From assembly GCA_016779325.1 (NCBI GenBank), contig JADHNU010000013.1:1-53676 (forward strand): a stretch of DNA of 53,676 bases. The letters run 5' to 3'. Under the pieces are notes generated by a model. That model saw only the letters and a program-made list of their open reading frames with translations, did not search any database and was not told the DNA's origin. A program made the translations under genes and the position numbers. Positions 7,469 through 15,817 of the stretch are shown here, in pieces. Within the stretch, counting starts at the first letter, position 1. The number at the start of each line of letters is the position of its first letter. The stretch comes from Pseudomonadales bacterium. GTDB taxonomy: Bacteria; Pseudomonadota; Gammaproteobacteria; Pseudomonadales; Azotimanducaceae.

Positions 7469-9673
7469 ATGTCCAGAGGAATTCTTACACCGCAGCGCTG
7501 GGCCTTGGCCCTCTTAAGCGCTGCCCTGCTCGCGGCCTGCGGCCAAGAGCCCGCACCCACCGCCGCGCCGGAAGCGGCCAGTTCGGCCAAGCTCAGCGCC
7601 GACGCCATTCGCGCCAAGGTGGCCAACGTGGATGAGGCCGCCATCGTCGCCGCCGATCCCAGCAACTGGCTTACCCATGGCCGTACCTATGACGAACAAC
7701 GGCACAGCCCGCTGGCGCAAATCAACGCCGACAACGTGGGCGAGCTCGGCCTGGCCTGGTACTGGGACACGGGCACCACCCGGGGTCTAGAGGCCACCCC
7801 CATTGTGGTCGATGGGGTGATGTTCACCACGGGCACCTGGTCCACGGTGTTCGCTCACGATGCCCGCACCGGCGAGCTCCTCTGGAAATATGACCCGGAG
7901 GTGCCGCGCGAATGGGGCGTTTACGCCTGCTGCGATGTCGTAAACCGCGGCGTAGCGGCCTGGAAGGGGCGGATTTACGTCGGCACCCTCGACGGCCGGC
8001 TCGTGGCCCTCGATGCGGGCACGGGGCAGCCGGACTGGTCCGTGCAAACCACGCCGAAGGATCGGCCCTACACCATCACCGGGGCCCCCCGGGTGGTCGA
8101 CGGCAAGGTCATCATCGGCAACGGCGGCAGCGAATACGGGGTCCGCGGCTTCATTACGGCCTACGACGCGGACACGGGCGACCAGGCCTGGCGCTTCTAC
8201 ACCGTCCCGGGCAATCCCGACGATCCCATCGAAGGCGAGCACCTGAAGGCCGCCATGAGCTCCTGGCGCGGCGGTGAATGGTGGAAGGTCGGCGGTGGCG
8301 GTACGGTCTGGGATTCCATGGCCTACGATCCGGACCTCAACCTGCTGTACATCGGCGTGGGCAACGGCGCCCCCTGGAACCGGCATATTCGTAGCCCCGG
8401 TGGCGGCGACAACCTCTATTTGTCCTCCATCGTGGCCATTAACCCCGACGACGGCAGCCTGGTCTGGCATTACCAAACCACCCCCGGCGATTCCTGGGAT
8501 TACACCGCGACCCAGCACATGATCCTCACGGAGCTTGAGGTGAAGGGCGAGCGTCGCAAGGTGATCATGCAGGCGCCAAAGAATGGTTTCTTCTACGTGC
8601 TCGATCGGGAGACGGGGGAGTTCCTCTCCGCGGAAGCCTACGTGCCCATCACCTGGGCGAGCCATGTCGACCCGGAAACGGGGCGGCCCGTGGAGAACCC
8701 CGGCGCGGCCTACGCCGAGAAGCCGGCGCTCACCATGCCAGCCCCCTACGGCGGGCATAACTGGCACCCCATGACCTACTCGCCGAGCACGAACCTGGTG
8801 TACATCCCGGCGCTCGATCTGCCGTTCATGTACGGGCAGGACAACGCCTTCCGCTACAACCCGGCCACCTGGAACACGGGGGTGGAGTTCGCCCTCACCA
8901 TTCCGCCGGACTCGATCACGGAAGAAGTGGCCCTGCGGGCCATGGTGAAGGGCCACCTGGCGGCGTGGGATCCGGTTGCCCAGCGTGAGGTGTGGCGCGT
9001 CCAGCACTCCGGCTCCTGGAATGGCGGGCTTCTCTCCACCTCCGGAGACCTCCTGTTCCAGGGCCGCGCCGACGGCATGTTCGCGGCCTATCAGGCCAGC
9101 ACCGGTGCCCTGTTGTGGGAAACGCCTGTGCACACGGGCATCATCGCCGCGCCCGTTACCTGGGCCGTGGACGGCGAGCAGTACGTCACCGTGGTGGCCG
9201 GCTGGGGCGGCGCCTTCGGCGTGGCCTCGGGCATCCCCGCGCAGGATGGCAACGTGATTCGCGGCGGCCGCATCCTCACCTACAAGCTGGGCGCCAACGG
9301 CACCCTACCCACGCCGCCCATGCCTGAGGCGCTGCCCACGCCCCCGCCCATGACCGCCTCGGCGGACACGGTGGACCAAGGCGAGCTGCTTTATCACCAG
9401 AACTGCAGCGTGTGCCATGGCGGGGGCGCCGTGTCCTCCGGCGTGCTGCCCGATCTGCGCTACATGAGCGAACAAACGCACCAGATTTTCCAGGGCATCG
9501 TCCTCGGCGGCGCCTACAAGGAAAAGGGCATGGTGAGCTTCTCCCACGTGCTCGACAGCGACGGCGCGGAAGCCATTCACGCCTACCTGATCAAGCGGGG
9601 CCATGACGCCATGGAGGAGCGGCGCCTGCTGGCGGAGCAAGCCAGGAGCGACAGCACCCCCGCCGGCGGCTAA
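7469..9673 (+). CDS. PQQ-dependent quinohaemoprotein alcohol dehydrogenase (type II), putative lipoprotein
   Basis: It oxidises alcohols in the periplasm with PQQ as cofactor and passes electrons through its own haem c. The 734-residue protein has an eight-bladed propeller of W-type repeats (about 55-610). Adjacent cysteines Cys154-Cys155 match the disulphide ring over PQQ in this family. A C-terminal cytochrome c domain carries CSVCH (Cys646, Cys649, His650). The signal peptide ends in LLAAC with Cys24, a lipobox, so the enzyme may be lipid-anchored rather than soluble. GGGGAGAAAGG precedes the ATG. It lies 133 bp after the dehalogenase-like gene and ends in a clear terminator. No PQQ biosynthesis genes are in the window. 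Substrate is unknown. Confidence 0.9.
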   Translation: MSRGILTPQRWALALLSAALLAACGQEPAPTAAPEAASSAKLSADAIRAKVANVDEAAIVAADPSNWLTHGRTYDEQRHSPLAQINADNVGELGLAWYWDTGTTRGLEATPIVVDGVMFTTGTWSTVFAHDARTGELLWKYDPEVPREWGVYACCDVVNRGVAAWKGRIYVGTLDGRLVALDAGTGQPDWSVQTTPKDRPYTITGAPRVVDGKVIIGNGGSEYGVRGFITAYDADTGDQAWRFYTVPGNPDDPIEGEHLKAAMSSWRGGEWWKVGGGGTVWDSMAYDPDLNLLYIGVGNGAPWNRHIRSPGGGDNLYLSSIVAINPDDGSLVWHYQTTPGDSWDYTATQHMILTELEVKGERRKVIMQAPKNGFFYVLDRETGEFLSAEAYVPITWASHVDPETGRPVENPGAAYAEKPALTMPAPYGGHNWHPMTYSPSTNLVYIPALDLPFMYGQDNAFRYNPATWNTGVEFALTIPPDSITEEVALRAMVKGHLAAWDPVAQREVWRVQHSGSWNGGLLSTSGDLLFQGRADGMFAAYQASTGALLWETPVHTGIIAAPVTWAVDGEQYVTVVAGWGGAFGVASGIPAQDGNVIRGGRILTYKLGANGTLPTPPMPEALPTPPPMTASADTVDQGELLYHQNCSVCHGGGAVSSGVLPDLRYMSEQTHQIFQGIVLGGAYKEKGMVSFSHVLDSDGAEAIHAYLIKRGHDAMEERRLLAEQARSDSTPAGG

Positions 9674-9692
9674 GCCCGCCCTCCGCGGTCCC

Positions 9693-9721
9693 GAGCCCGG
9701 CCCTGTGCCGGGCTCTTTTTT
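9693..9721 (+). terminator. Rho-independent terminator after the PQQ alcohol dehydrogenase
   Basis: Perfect 9-bp arms GAGCCCGGC (9693-9701) and GCCGGGCTC (9707-9715) around a 5-base loop are followed by six T (9716-9721). It lies 20 bp after the stop codon and separates this gene from the PhzF-family gene. Confidence 0.92.
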
Positions 9722-9744
9722 GGGCTCAGAAAAAGGACGTGACC

Positions 9745-10620
9745 ATGCTCGAATACGTCGTTGTGGATGCCTTCAGCCAACAGCCCCTCCACGGCAATCC
9801 TGCGGCCGTGGTCTTCGGCGGAGCGCGCTTAAGCGCCGAGGTCATGCAACGCATCGCTCAGGAAATGAACCTTTCGGAAACGGTTTTCGTGCTGCCCGCC
9901 GACCGCCGAGAAGCCGACTACGCGGTGCGCATCTTCACCCCCGCCAGCGAGCTGCCCTTTGCGGGCCATCCCACCCTTGCTGCGGCGCATGCCGTGCTCA
10001 GCCGGCGAAGCGATTCCCCCGCGACGCTCCTGCAGTCCTGCGCCCTGGGGCTCATTCCCCTGCGCATCACGGCGGAGGGAGCCGAACGGGGCTTCATCGA
10101 GATGACCCAGGGACGGCCCACTTTCAACGATTTAGACCTCGCCCCGGCCCAGCTTGCCAAGGCGCTGGGCTGCGAAGCGGCGGCCCTTACCCAGGCGTCG
10201 CCGGCGGTGGTGTCGACGGGGGCACCCTGGCTCCTGGCCGAACTCACAGGGCCCAAGGCCCTCGCAGGGCTCGCGCCCAACGCCGCTCAGCTTGCGCCGC
10301 TGTGCAAGGGCCGGGGGGCCTTGGGGGTTACGCTCTTTTGCGCCTTACCGGACGAGAACGGCGCCGCGATGCGCCTGCGCACCTTCGCCCCGGGCGAAGG
10401 CATCGGGGAAGATCCGGTGTGCGGCTCGGGCCACGGAGCCGTCTGCGCCTACCTGGCGCGCCGCAGTGGCACCGCCTCCGGCCATTACCTTGCTGAACAG
10501 GGCGTGGAGCTCGGACGCCGGGGCGTGGTCAGCGCCCGCTGGACGCACGACGCGGATGGCTTGGCCATTCACATTGGGGGGTTTGCCACCATCGTGGCCG
10601 AGGGGCGCCTACACCTTTAG
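9745..10620 (+). CDS. PhzF family isomerase-like protein
   Basis: The product belongs to the PhzF/diaminopimelate epimerase-fold family, whose best-studied member isomerises a precursor in phenazine synthesis; most members have no known substrate. The 291-residue protein shows the family opening YVVVDAFSQQPLHGNPAAVV, the catalytic glutamate region EMNLSETVFV, the FAGHPTLAAAH motif and the GEDPVCGSGHG motif near the C-terminus. I place the start at the ATG at 9745, 7 bases after AAGGA; an in-frame GTG at 9739 lies too close to that site. It follows the terminator at 9693-9721 and faces dsbA with 4 bp between the stops. No other phenazine genes are present, so that pathway is not suggested. Confidence 0.88.
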   Translation: MLEYVVVDAFSQQPLHGNPAAVVFGGARLSAEVMQRIAQEMNLSETVFVLPADRREADYAVRIFTPASELPFAGHPTLAAAHAVLSRRSDSPATLLQSCALGLIPLRITAEGAERGFIEMTQGRPTFNDLDLAPAQLAKALGCEAAALTQASPAVVSTGAPWLLAELTGPKALAGLAPNAAQLAPLCKGRGALGVTLFCALPDENGAAMRLRTFAPGEGIGEDPVCGSGHGAVCAYLARRSGTASGHYLAEQGVELGRRGVVSARWTHDADGLAIHIGGFATIVAEGRLHL

Positions 10621-10624
10621 AGGC

Positions 10625-11308
10625 TTACTCGCCTTTTTGGCCCCGGCGCTGTTCGATGAGCGCGTCGGCCACTTGGAGCATGCCTTCATTGCTTCCGGCG
10701 CTTTGCCCATCGGTGCGGAAAGCCCCATCGATAATGAGGGCGGGAACGCCCCGAGCCTGGTAGGCCTTGGCGCGGCTCTTGGACTGGTTGATGGCCCCGC
10801 GGACGCCGAAGGATTTAAAGGTTTTGAGGAAGTCCTCTTCCGCGGTGCAGGCGGCGCCGGCCACGGGGGTTTCGGCCACCTTATCGGCATAGAAACGCGC
10901 AATGGCTTCCTGGCTGCGCAGCGGCTGACGCTCGAGGTGAAGCGCGCGGAACAAAGGGGTGTGGGTGGCCGGCAAAACCTTGCAGGCTCGCGCCACGTAA
11001 TAGGCCTCCGCAAGGAGTTCGTAGAGGGGCGAGAAGGCTGCGGGCACGCGCTCAAGAACGACATCTTCCGCCGCGCCTTCCGCCCAGTGGTCCAGCTCCG
11101 GATCGAACTGAAAGCAATGGCCACAGGCGTAGGAGAAGAATTCCGTCACCGTGATGGTGTCTTCCGCCGTGGCCACGGGGACCGGCAGGCGGTGATAGTG
11201 CGTCCCCTCCTCAAAAGGCCCCTCGGCCTGCGCCAGGCTCGCCGCGGCCCCAAGGACCGCGCCGAGAAGAAGCTGGCGCCAGGACTTGAGCGGGGCCACG
11301 ACGCGCAT
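10625..11308 (-). CDS. dsbA: Thiol:disulphide interchange protein DsbA
   Basis: DsbA is the periplasmic oxidant that introduces disulphides into exported proteins. The 227-residue precursor has a signal peptide cut near AQA-EG (residue 28), a thioredoxin fold with the active site CGHC (Cys62-Cys65) in EFFSYACGHC, and the cis-proline loop GVPALIIDG. Length and the CxHC pair are typical. It follows the cytochrome c4 gene by 3 bp on the same strand and is probably cotranscribed with it. The cyt c4-dsbA pair beside engB and polA is the order found in Pseudomonas. Confidence 0.94.
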   Translation of the reverse strand: MRVVAPLKSWRQLLLGAVLGAAASLAQAEGPFEEGTHYHRLPVPVATAEDTITVTEFFSYACGHCFQFDPELDHWAEGAAEDVVLERVPAAFSPLYELLAEAYYVARACKVLPATHTPLFRALHLERQPLRSQEAIARFYADKVAETPVAGAACTAEEDFLKTFKSFGVRGAINQSKSRAKAYQARGVPALIIDGAFRTDGQSAGSNEGMLQVADALIEQRRGQKGE

Positions 11309-11311
11309 GGC

Positions 11312-11965
11312 TTAGCGAAGCCCCTGCACGTAGGCGCTAACCGCGGCGATTTCTTCATCGTTCAGGTTACGCGCGACGCCGCGCATCATCTGCCCGTAGC
11401 TTTCGTCCGTGGCGCGCTCGCCAGCGCGGTAGGCCTTCAGCTGCGCATCCACGTAGCCTGCGTTCTGGCCCGACACAATGGGGAAGCCCGCCGGGCCGTT
11501 ACCGAGGCCCCGGGGCGAGTGGCAAGCGCTGCAGGCCGGCACGCCTTTGTCGAGGAGGCCATCGCGGTAAATTTTTTCACCGAGGGCCAGATCGGCGGTG
11601 CCGGGGTCGCCATGCTGAAGGGCCTTATCGGCATAGAACGCCGCGATGTTCTTCAGCGTTTCGTCGGGCAGGTTATCCACCTGACCCATCATCAGCTGGG
11701 CGTAGCGATCGCCCCCCTTGAAGGCGCGCATCTGCCGCAGCAGGTAGCTGTAGTGCTGGCCACCGAGGTTCGGGTAGGTGGGGAGGATGGCCTTGCCTTC
11801 CTGACCGTGGCAGGCCGTGCACACGAGGGCAGCAGCTTGTCCTGCAGCGGCGTCGCCCCGGGCCTCGCCCGCCGGCGGCATGCCTGGCGCGGCGGAGGCA
11901 GCAAAGGCAGCGCTGCTCACCAGAAGAGAAAGCGGGAGAAGCGTTCGGGACAGAATGGACAGCAT
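11312..11965 (-). CDS. Dihaem cytochrome c4
   Basis: Cytochrome c4 is a periplasmic, membrane-associated electron carrier that feeds terminal oxidases. The 217-residue precursor has a signal peptide (about 1-27) and two similar cytochrome c domains, each with a haem c motif, CTACH near residue 50 and CSACH near 146. Axial methionines are likely in the MMGQ and MMRG stretches. AAGGA lies 7 bases before the ATG. It is divergent from engB across 182 bp; a TATACT hexamer in that gap is a possible minus-strand -10 element with only a weak -35. It could link the PQQ alcohol dehydrogenase to the aa3 oxidase encoded further along. Confidence 0.92.
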   Translation of the reverse strand: MLSILSRTLLPLSLLVSSAAFAASAAPGMPPAGEARGDAAAGQAAALVCTACHGQEGKAILPTYPNLGGQHYSYLLRQMRAFKGGDRYAQLMMGQVDNLPDETLKNIAAFYADKALQHGDPGTADLALGEKIYRDGLLDKGVPACSACHSPRGLGNGPAGFPIVSGQNAGYVDAQLKAYRAGERATDESYGQMMRGVARNLNDEEIAAVSAYVQGLR

Positions 11966-12147
11966 GTTCGGTTCCTTCGCTGAACGGAGCGCCGGTGTGC
12001 ACCCAACAAAACGCGCTCATCAGTGGGTCGAGAATTGCCGCAAGGCCCGGGCAATCCGCTCTGGGACGCGGAGTATAGCTAATGTACTTGCCCTACTGAA
12101 CCTCCTCGTGCCAGTGTCTCGCGGTCTTTCCTGCTGAGAAGCTTGCC

Positions 12148-12876
12148 ATGGCTCGTCGGCCCCCGACGCCCAACGCCCGGCGCCGCGTGAAGCGCGATCC
12201 CGCTGCCCCCTATCCCTATGCGCGTAAGGAAGAGGGTGCCGAAGGCTTCGACCCGCGGCTGCGGGTGCACGCGGAATTCCTTTTGAGCGCCCCCTCCCTG
12301 GCTGAAACGCCCCCGGACACGGGACGCGAGGTGGCCTTCGCGGGCCGCTCGAACGCCGGAAAATCCAGCGTGCTCAACCGGCTCACGGGGCAAAAGAGCC
12401 TGGCGCGCACGGGGCGTACGCCGGGCCGCACGCAGGCGCTCAATTTCTTTCGCGCCGGCGACGAACGCTTTCTCGTAGATCTCCCGGGCTATGGCTATGC
12501 CAAAACCGATCGCCAGCTCCAAGCCGACTGGCAGGCCCACGTGGAAGCCTACCTGGCTCAGCGCCAAGCCTTAGTGGGGGTGGTGCTGGTGATGGATATT
12601 CGCCACCCCTTCCAGGCCTTTGACCGCCAGCTGCTGCGCTGGGCAGGGCAAGCAGCCCTGCCCGTACTGGTACTGCTGAACAAGGCCGACAAGCTGGGAC
12701 ACGAAGCGCAGCTGGAGGTCGCCCGCGCAGCGGAAGCGGAAACGGCGGCCTATCCTACGGTGATCCCCGTGCTCTTCAGCGCGCTGCGCGGCCAGGGGGC
12801 GGTTCCCGTGCTGCGGGCCCTTAGGGAGTGGCTGAATCTGCCCCTGCCCGACGACGGGCCAGCCCCCGAGGCATAA
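12148..12876 (+). CDS. engB: Ribosome biogenesis GTPase EngB (YihA/YsxC)
   Basis: EngB is an essential GTPase of large-subunit assembly. The 242-residue protein has the P-loop GRSNAGKSS (66-74), the switch region around RTGRTPGRTQ, DLPGYG (G3), NKAD (G4) and the family signature MDIRHP. It carries about 30 extra basic residues at the N-terminus compared with E. coli YihA (210), so the true start could be internal, but only the ATG at 12148 has a purine-rich stretch (GAGAAG) at suitable distance. It is convergent with polA, and its stop codon overlaps the A-run that forms the T-tail of the minus-strand terminator at 12875-12906. Confidence 0.92.
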   Translation: MARRPPTPNARRRVKRDPAAPYPYARKEEGAEGFDPRLRVHAEFLLSAPSLAETPPDTGREVAFAGRSNAGKSSVLNRLTGQKSLARTGRTPGRTQALNFFRAGDERFLVDLPGYGYAKTDRQLQADWQAHVEAYLAQRQALVGVVLVMDIRHPFQAFDRQLLRWAGQAALPVLVLLNKADKLGHEAQLEVARAAEAETAAYPTVIPVLFSALRGQGAVPVLRALREWLNLPLPDDGPAPEA

Positions 12877-12906
12877 AAAAACCCCAGAGCCGGGTCGGCC
12901 CTGGGG
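12875..12906 (-). terminator. Intrinsic terminator of the polA-side transcripts and small RNA
   Basis: Read on the minus strand, CCCCAGGGCCG and CGGCTCTGGGG pair over 11 positions (one G-U) with a 3-base loop ACC, followed by seven T (12881 down to 12875). On the plus strand the wobble becomes an A-C mismatch and no T-run follows, so it works mainly for minus-strand transcripts. Confidence 0.9.
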
Positions 12907-12983
12907 CAAGTGCCGGCCGCGCCGAGGGGATCGGCGCCGTGGTCATTGGGGTCTTGGGGAGGGAGGGGTATGACCTGACCAGC
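12875..12983 (-). ncRNA. Probable small RNA at the Spot 42/ErsA locus
   Basis: A transcript of about 109 nt is predicted from the sigma-E-type promoter at 12989-13015 to the terminator at 12875-12906. Three hairpins are visible. The first has arms GGUCAU/AUGACC (12970-12975 with 12941-12946) and holds the C-rich stretch CCCCUCCCUCCCC (12956-12968) in its 23-base loop. The second is GCGCCGA-UCCCC-UCGGCGC (12919-12937), again with a C-rich loop. The third is the terminator with a U7 tail, suitable for Hfq. C-rich loops can pair with Shine-Dalgarno sequences. In E. coli Spot 42 and in Pseudomonas ErsA lie in this same polA-engB gap, and ErsA is sigma-22 dependent. Expression and targets are inference; no protein-coding frame fits. 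Confidence 0.72.
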
Positions 12984-12988
12984 CCCCC

Positions 12989-13015
12989 TTAGAGCCTCTC
13001 AACGCAGAAAAGTTC
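12989..13015 (-). promoter_or_regulatory. Sigma-E (RpoE/AlgU) type promoter
   Basis: On the minus strand GAACTT (13015-13010), a 16-base spacer and TCTAA (12993-12989) match the extracytoplasmic stress sigma factor consensus GAACTT-N16/17-TCTRA at every position. It begins 14 bp after the polA stop codon and reads away from polA, with a start expected near 12983. Confidence 0.78.
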
Positions 13016-13028
13016 CCGAGCCCAACGC

Positions 13029-15779
13029 CTAGTGCGCTTCATCCCAATGGGCGCCCACGCCTACGTCGACTTTCAGGGGCACGCGCAGCGTCGCGGCCCC
13101 TTCCATGCGCGCGCGCACCTCCGCCGCGACGGCCTCCACCGTGTTCTTGGGCACTTCAAACACCAACTCGTCGTGGACCTGCATGATCATCCGCGCCGGC
13201 TCCCCCGCCCCCTGGAGCCAATCATCGACGGCCAGCATGGCGCGCTTGATGATGTCCGCCGCCGTTCCCTGCATGGGCGCATTGATGGCGGTGCGCTCCG
13301 CGGCCTGGCGACGCTGTTGGTTCTGCACCCGAATCTCCGGCAAGTAAAGACGGCGACCAAACAGCGTTTCCACATAGCCTTGCTCCGCGGCCATGGCGCG
13401 GGTGCGGTCCATGTAGGCCCGAACGCCGGGGTAGCGCTCAAAGTAACGGTCGATGTAGCCCTGGGCTTCGCCCCGCTCGAGGCCAAGCTGGCGCGCCAGC
13501 CCAAAGGCGGACATGCCGTAAATCAGGCCGAAGTTGATGGCCTTGGCCCGACGCCGTTGCTCACCGGTAACCGCGTCCAGATCGACGGCAAAAACTTCCG
13601 CCGCCGTGGCCCGGTGGACGTCCTGATCCTCCGCAAAGGCTCGACAGAGCCCCGGGTCTTCGGACAGGTGCGCCATGATGCGCAGCTCGATCTGGGAATA
13701 ATCCGCCGCCAGCAAAAGATGGCCGGGGGGGGCGATAAAGGCCTGACGCACGCGCCGCCCTTCCTCCGTGCGAATGGGGATGTTCTGCAGATTGGGCTCG
13801 GAGGAAGACAGGCGTCCCGTGGCCGTTACCGCCTGATGGTAGGAGGTATGGATGCGCCCCGTTTGCGCATTCACCTGCTCCGGCAAGGTATCGGTGTAGG
13901 TGCTCTTGAGCTTGGCCAGGGTGCGATAGCGCATGATCACCGCAGGCAGCGGATAGTCGTGGGCCAGCTCCGCCAGCACGGGCTCCGCCGTGGAGGGCGC
14001 CCCCTTCGGCGTTTTCTTCAGCACGGGCAACGCAAGCTTTTCGTACAGCACTTCCTGCAGCTGTTTGGTGGACGCCAAATTGAACGGGCCCCCGGCCAAC
14101 TCATGGGCCTCCGCCTCCAGCGTCTTTAAGCGCTCGGCGATTTCCGCGCTCTGGGCGCGAAGCAAGGCTTGGTCAATAAGGGCGCCGTTACGCTCAATGC
14201 GAGACAACACGGGGATCAAAGGCGCCTCGAGGGTTTCATAGACGCTGAGAAGGCTTGGGGTTTGGGAGAGCCGTGGCCACAGGGCCTCATGGAGACGAAG
14301 GGTGATATCCGCATCTTCCGCGGCGTAGGGCCCGGCCTGCTCCAGAGCGACCTGATCAAAGGTCAGTTGATCCTTGCCCTTACCGGCAACGCTTGCAAAG
14401 GCCGTGGTGTGGTAGCCCAGGAGCCGAAGCGCCAGGTCGTCCATGTTATGGCGCCCGCCGACCGCATCCAGCACGTAGGACTCAAGCATGGTGTCGAAAG
14501 CGATACCCCGCAGGGTGATTCCAGCGCGCGCTAAAACGCTGGCGTCATACTTCAGGTTTTGGCCCACCTTCGGCCGCCTTGGATCCTCCAGCAAGGGCCG
14601 CAGGCCCTCGAGCACCCGCTCCCGGCTGAGCTGGGGGGGCACCCCAAGATAGCGATGACCAAAGGGGACGTAGGCGGCCTCCCCCGACGCCACGGCAAAG
14701 GACACCCCGACGAGCTCCGCCTCCATATAGGCCAAGCTGGTGGTTTCCGTATCGAAAGCGAAACGGGGCGCCGCACCCAGGCGCTCGAGCCAGCGGGCGA
14801 AGGCGGCCTCCTCAAGCACGACCTCGTAGTGTCCCGGGGCGGAAGCGGGCGCCTGCGGCGCCCCCGCCTCAGTCGCGCCTGCGGGGTCGTCCGCCGCAGC
14901 GGCCGACGCCCCCTCGCCGCGTAACGCCCGTTGCTCGGCCTTGAACTCCAGGCGCTGGAACCAGTCCTGGAGCACGTCTTCCTTCGGCGCCTGAGGCCAA
15001 AGATCCGCCAACCCCTCAGCCAGCGCCACGTCGCACTTGATCGTGGCGAGGGTTCGAGACAGGGGCAGCTGCTGAAGATGGGCTCGCAGGTTCTCCCCGA
15101 CCTTGCCGCCCACCGCGTCGGCCTGGGCCATGAGCGAGTCGAGATCCCCAAATTCCATCAGCCATTTGGCGGCCGTTTTGGGGCCGACCTTGGGAATACC
15201 GGGGATGTTATCGACGCTATCGCCGGTGAGCGCGAGCAAATCAACGATGCGCCCCGGCGGCACGCCAAACTTGTCCTGCACGCCAGCGGGATCGAGAGTG
15301 GTATCGGTCATGGTGTTCACGAGCGTGACCCGCTCCGTGACCAGCTGGGCCAGATCCTTGTCCGAGGTGGAAATCACCACGGGGCGCTCCGCCGCGGCCT
15401 GCTGGGCGAGGGTGCCGATTACGTCGTCCGCTTCCACCTCGGGCACCATAATGAGCGGAAAACCCATGGCGCGGATCACCTCGTGAAGCGGCGCAATCTG
15501 CGCCTTCAAATCCGGGTCCATGGGTGGGCGGTTGGCCTTGTAGGCGGGGTAGAGATCATTTCGAAAAGTCTTTCCCGGCGCATCGAAGACCACTGCGAAG
15601 GGGCTCTCTGGGTAGGTGGCCCGAAGTCGCTTCAACATGTTGACCACCCCCCGGATCGCCCCCGTGGGCTGACCATCGGTGGTGGCCAAGGGGGGAAGCG
15701 CATGAAAGGCCCGAAACAGGTAGGCCGAGCCGTCCACCAGCACTAATGGATGTTCTGCATCGCGCATCGGTGTCACCAT
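13029..15779 (-). CDS. polA: DNA polymerase I
   Basis: PolA fills gaps in repair and replaces Okazaki primers. The 916-residue protein (E. coli 928) has an N-terminal 5' nuclease domain (VDGSAYLFRAFHALPP at the start, DKDLAQLV, GDSVDNIPGIPKVGPKTA). A 3'-5' exonuclease domain follows with its DTETT motif intact. The polymerase domain has motif A DYSQIELR, motif B around RRAKAINFGLIYG and motif C QVHDELVFE. The start at 15779 follows GCGAGG closely; an ATG at 15767 is an alternative that would remove four residues. Divergent from DUF2782 (38 bp) and convergent with engB, with the probable small RNA between them. Confidence 0.97.
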   Translation of the reverse strand: MVTPMRDAEHPLVLVDGSAYLFRAFHALPPLATTDGQPTGAIRGVVNMLKRLRATYPESPFAVVFDAPGKTFRNDLYPAYKANRPPMDPDLKAQIAPLHEVIRAMGFPLIMVPEVEADDVIGTLAQQAAAERPVVISTSDKDLAQLVTERVTLVNTMTDTTLDPAGVQDKFGVPPGRIVDLLALTGDSVDNIPGIPKVGPKTAAKWLMEFGDLDSLMAQADAVGGKVGENLRAHLQQLPLSRTLATIKCDVALAEGLADLWPQAPKEDVLQDWFQRLEFKAEQRALRGEGASAAAADDPAGATEAGAPQAPASAPGHYEVVLEEAAFARWLERLGAAPRFAFDTETTSLAYMEAELVGVSFAVASGEAAYVPFGHRYLGVPPQLSRERVLEGLRPLLEDPRRPKVGQNLKYDASVLARAGITLRGIAFDTMLESYVLDAVGGRHNMDDLALRLLGYHTTAFASVAGKGKDQLTFDQVALEQAGPYAAEDADITLRLHEALWPRLSQTPSLLSVYETLEAPLIPVLSRIERNGALIDQALLRAQSAEIAERLKTLEAEAHELAGGPFNLASTKQLQEVLYEKLALPVLKKTPKGAPSTAEPVLAELAHDYPLPAVIMRYRTLAKLKSTYTDTLPEQVNAQTGRIHTSYHQAVTATGRLSSSEPNLQNIPIRTEEGRRVRQAFIAPPGHLLLAADYSQIELRIMAHLSEDPGLCRAFAEDQDVHRATAAEVFAVDLDAVTGEQRRRAKAINFGLIYGMSAFGLARQLGLERGEAQGYIDRYFERYPGVRAYMDRTRAMAAEQGYVETLFGRRLYLPEIRVQNQQRRQAAERTAINAPMQGTAADIIKRAMLAVDDWLQGAGEPARMIMQVHDELVFEVPKNTVEAVAAEVRARMEGAATLRVPLKVDVGVGAHWDEAH

Positions 15780-15817
15780 TACCTCGCTAAGCCTGTGAGG
15801 CAGTTCAAGGAGGCCGC

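Noticed and set aside
7787..9133. A 448-codon minus-strand open frame
   Set aside because: It is antisense to the PQQ alcohol dehydrogenase, with low-complexity composition and no family features.
10154..11983. A 609-codon open frame on the plus strand
   Set aside because: It runs out of frame through phzF and antisense to dsbA and cytochrome c4, all of which are clearly real; long antisense frames are common at this GC content.
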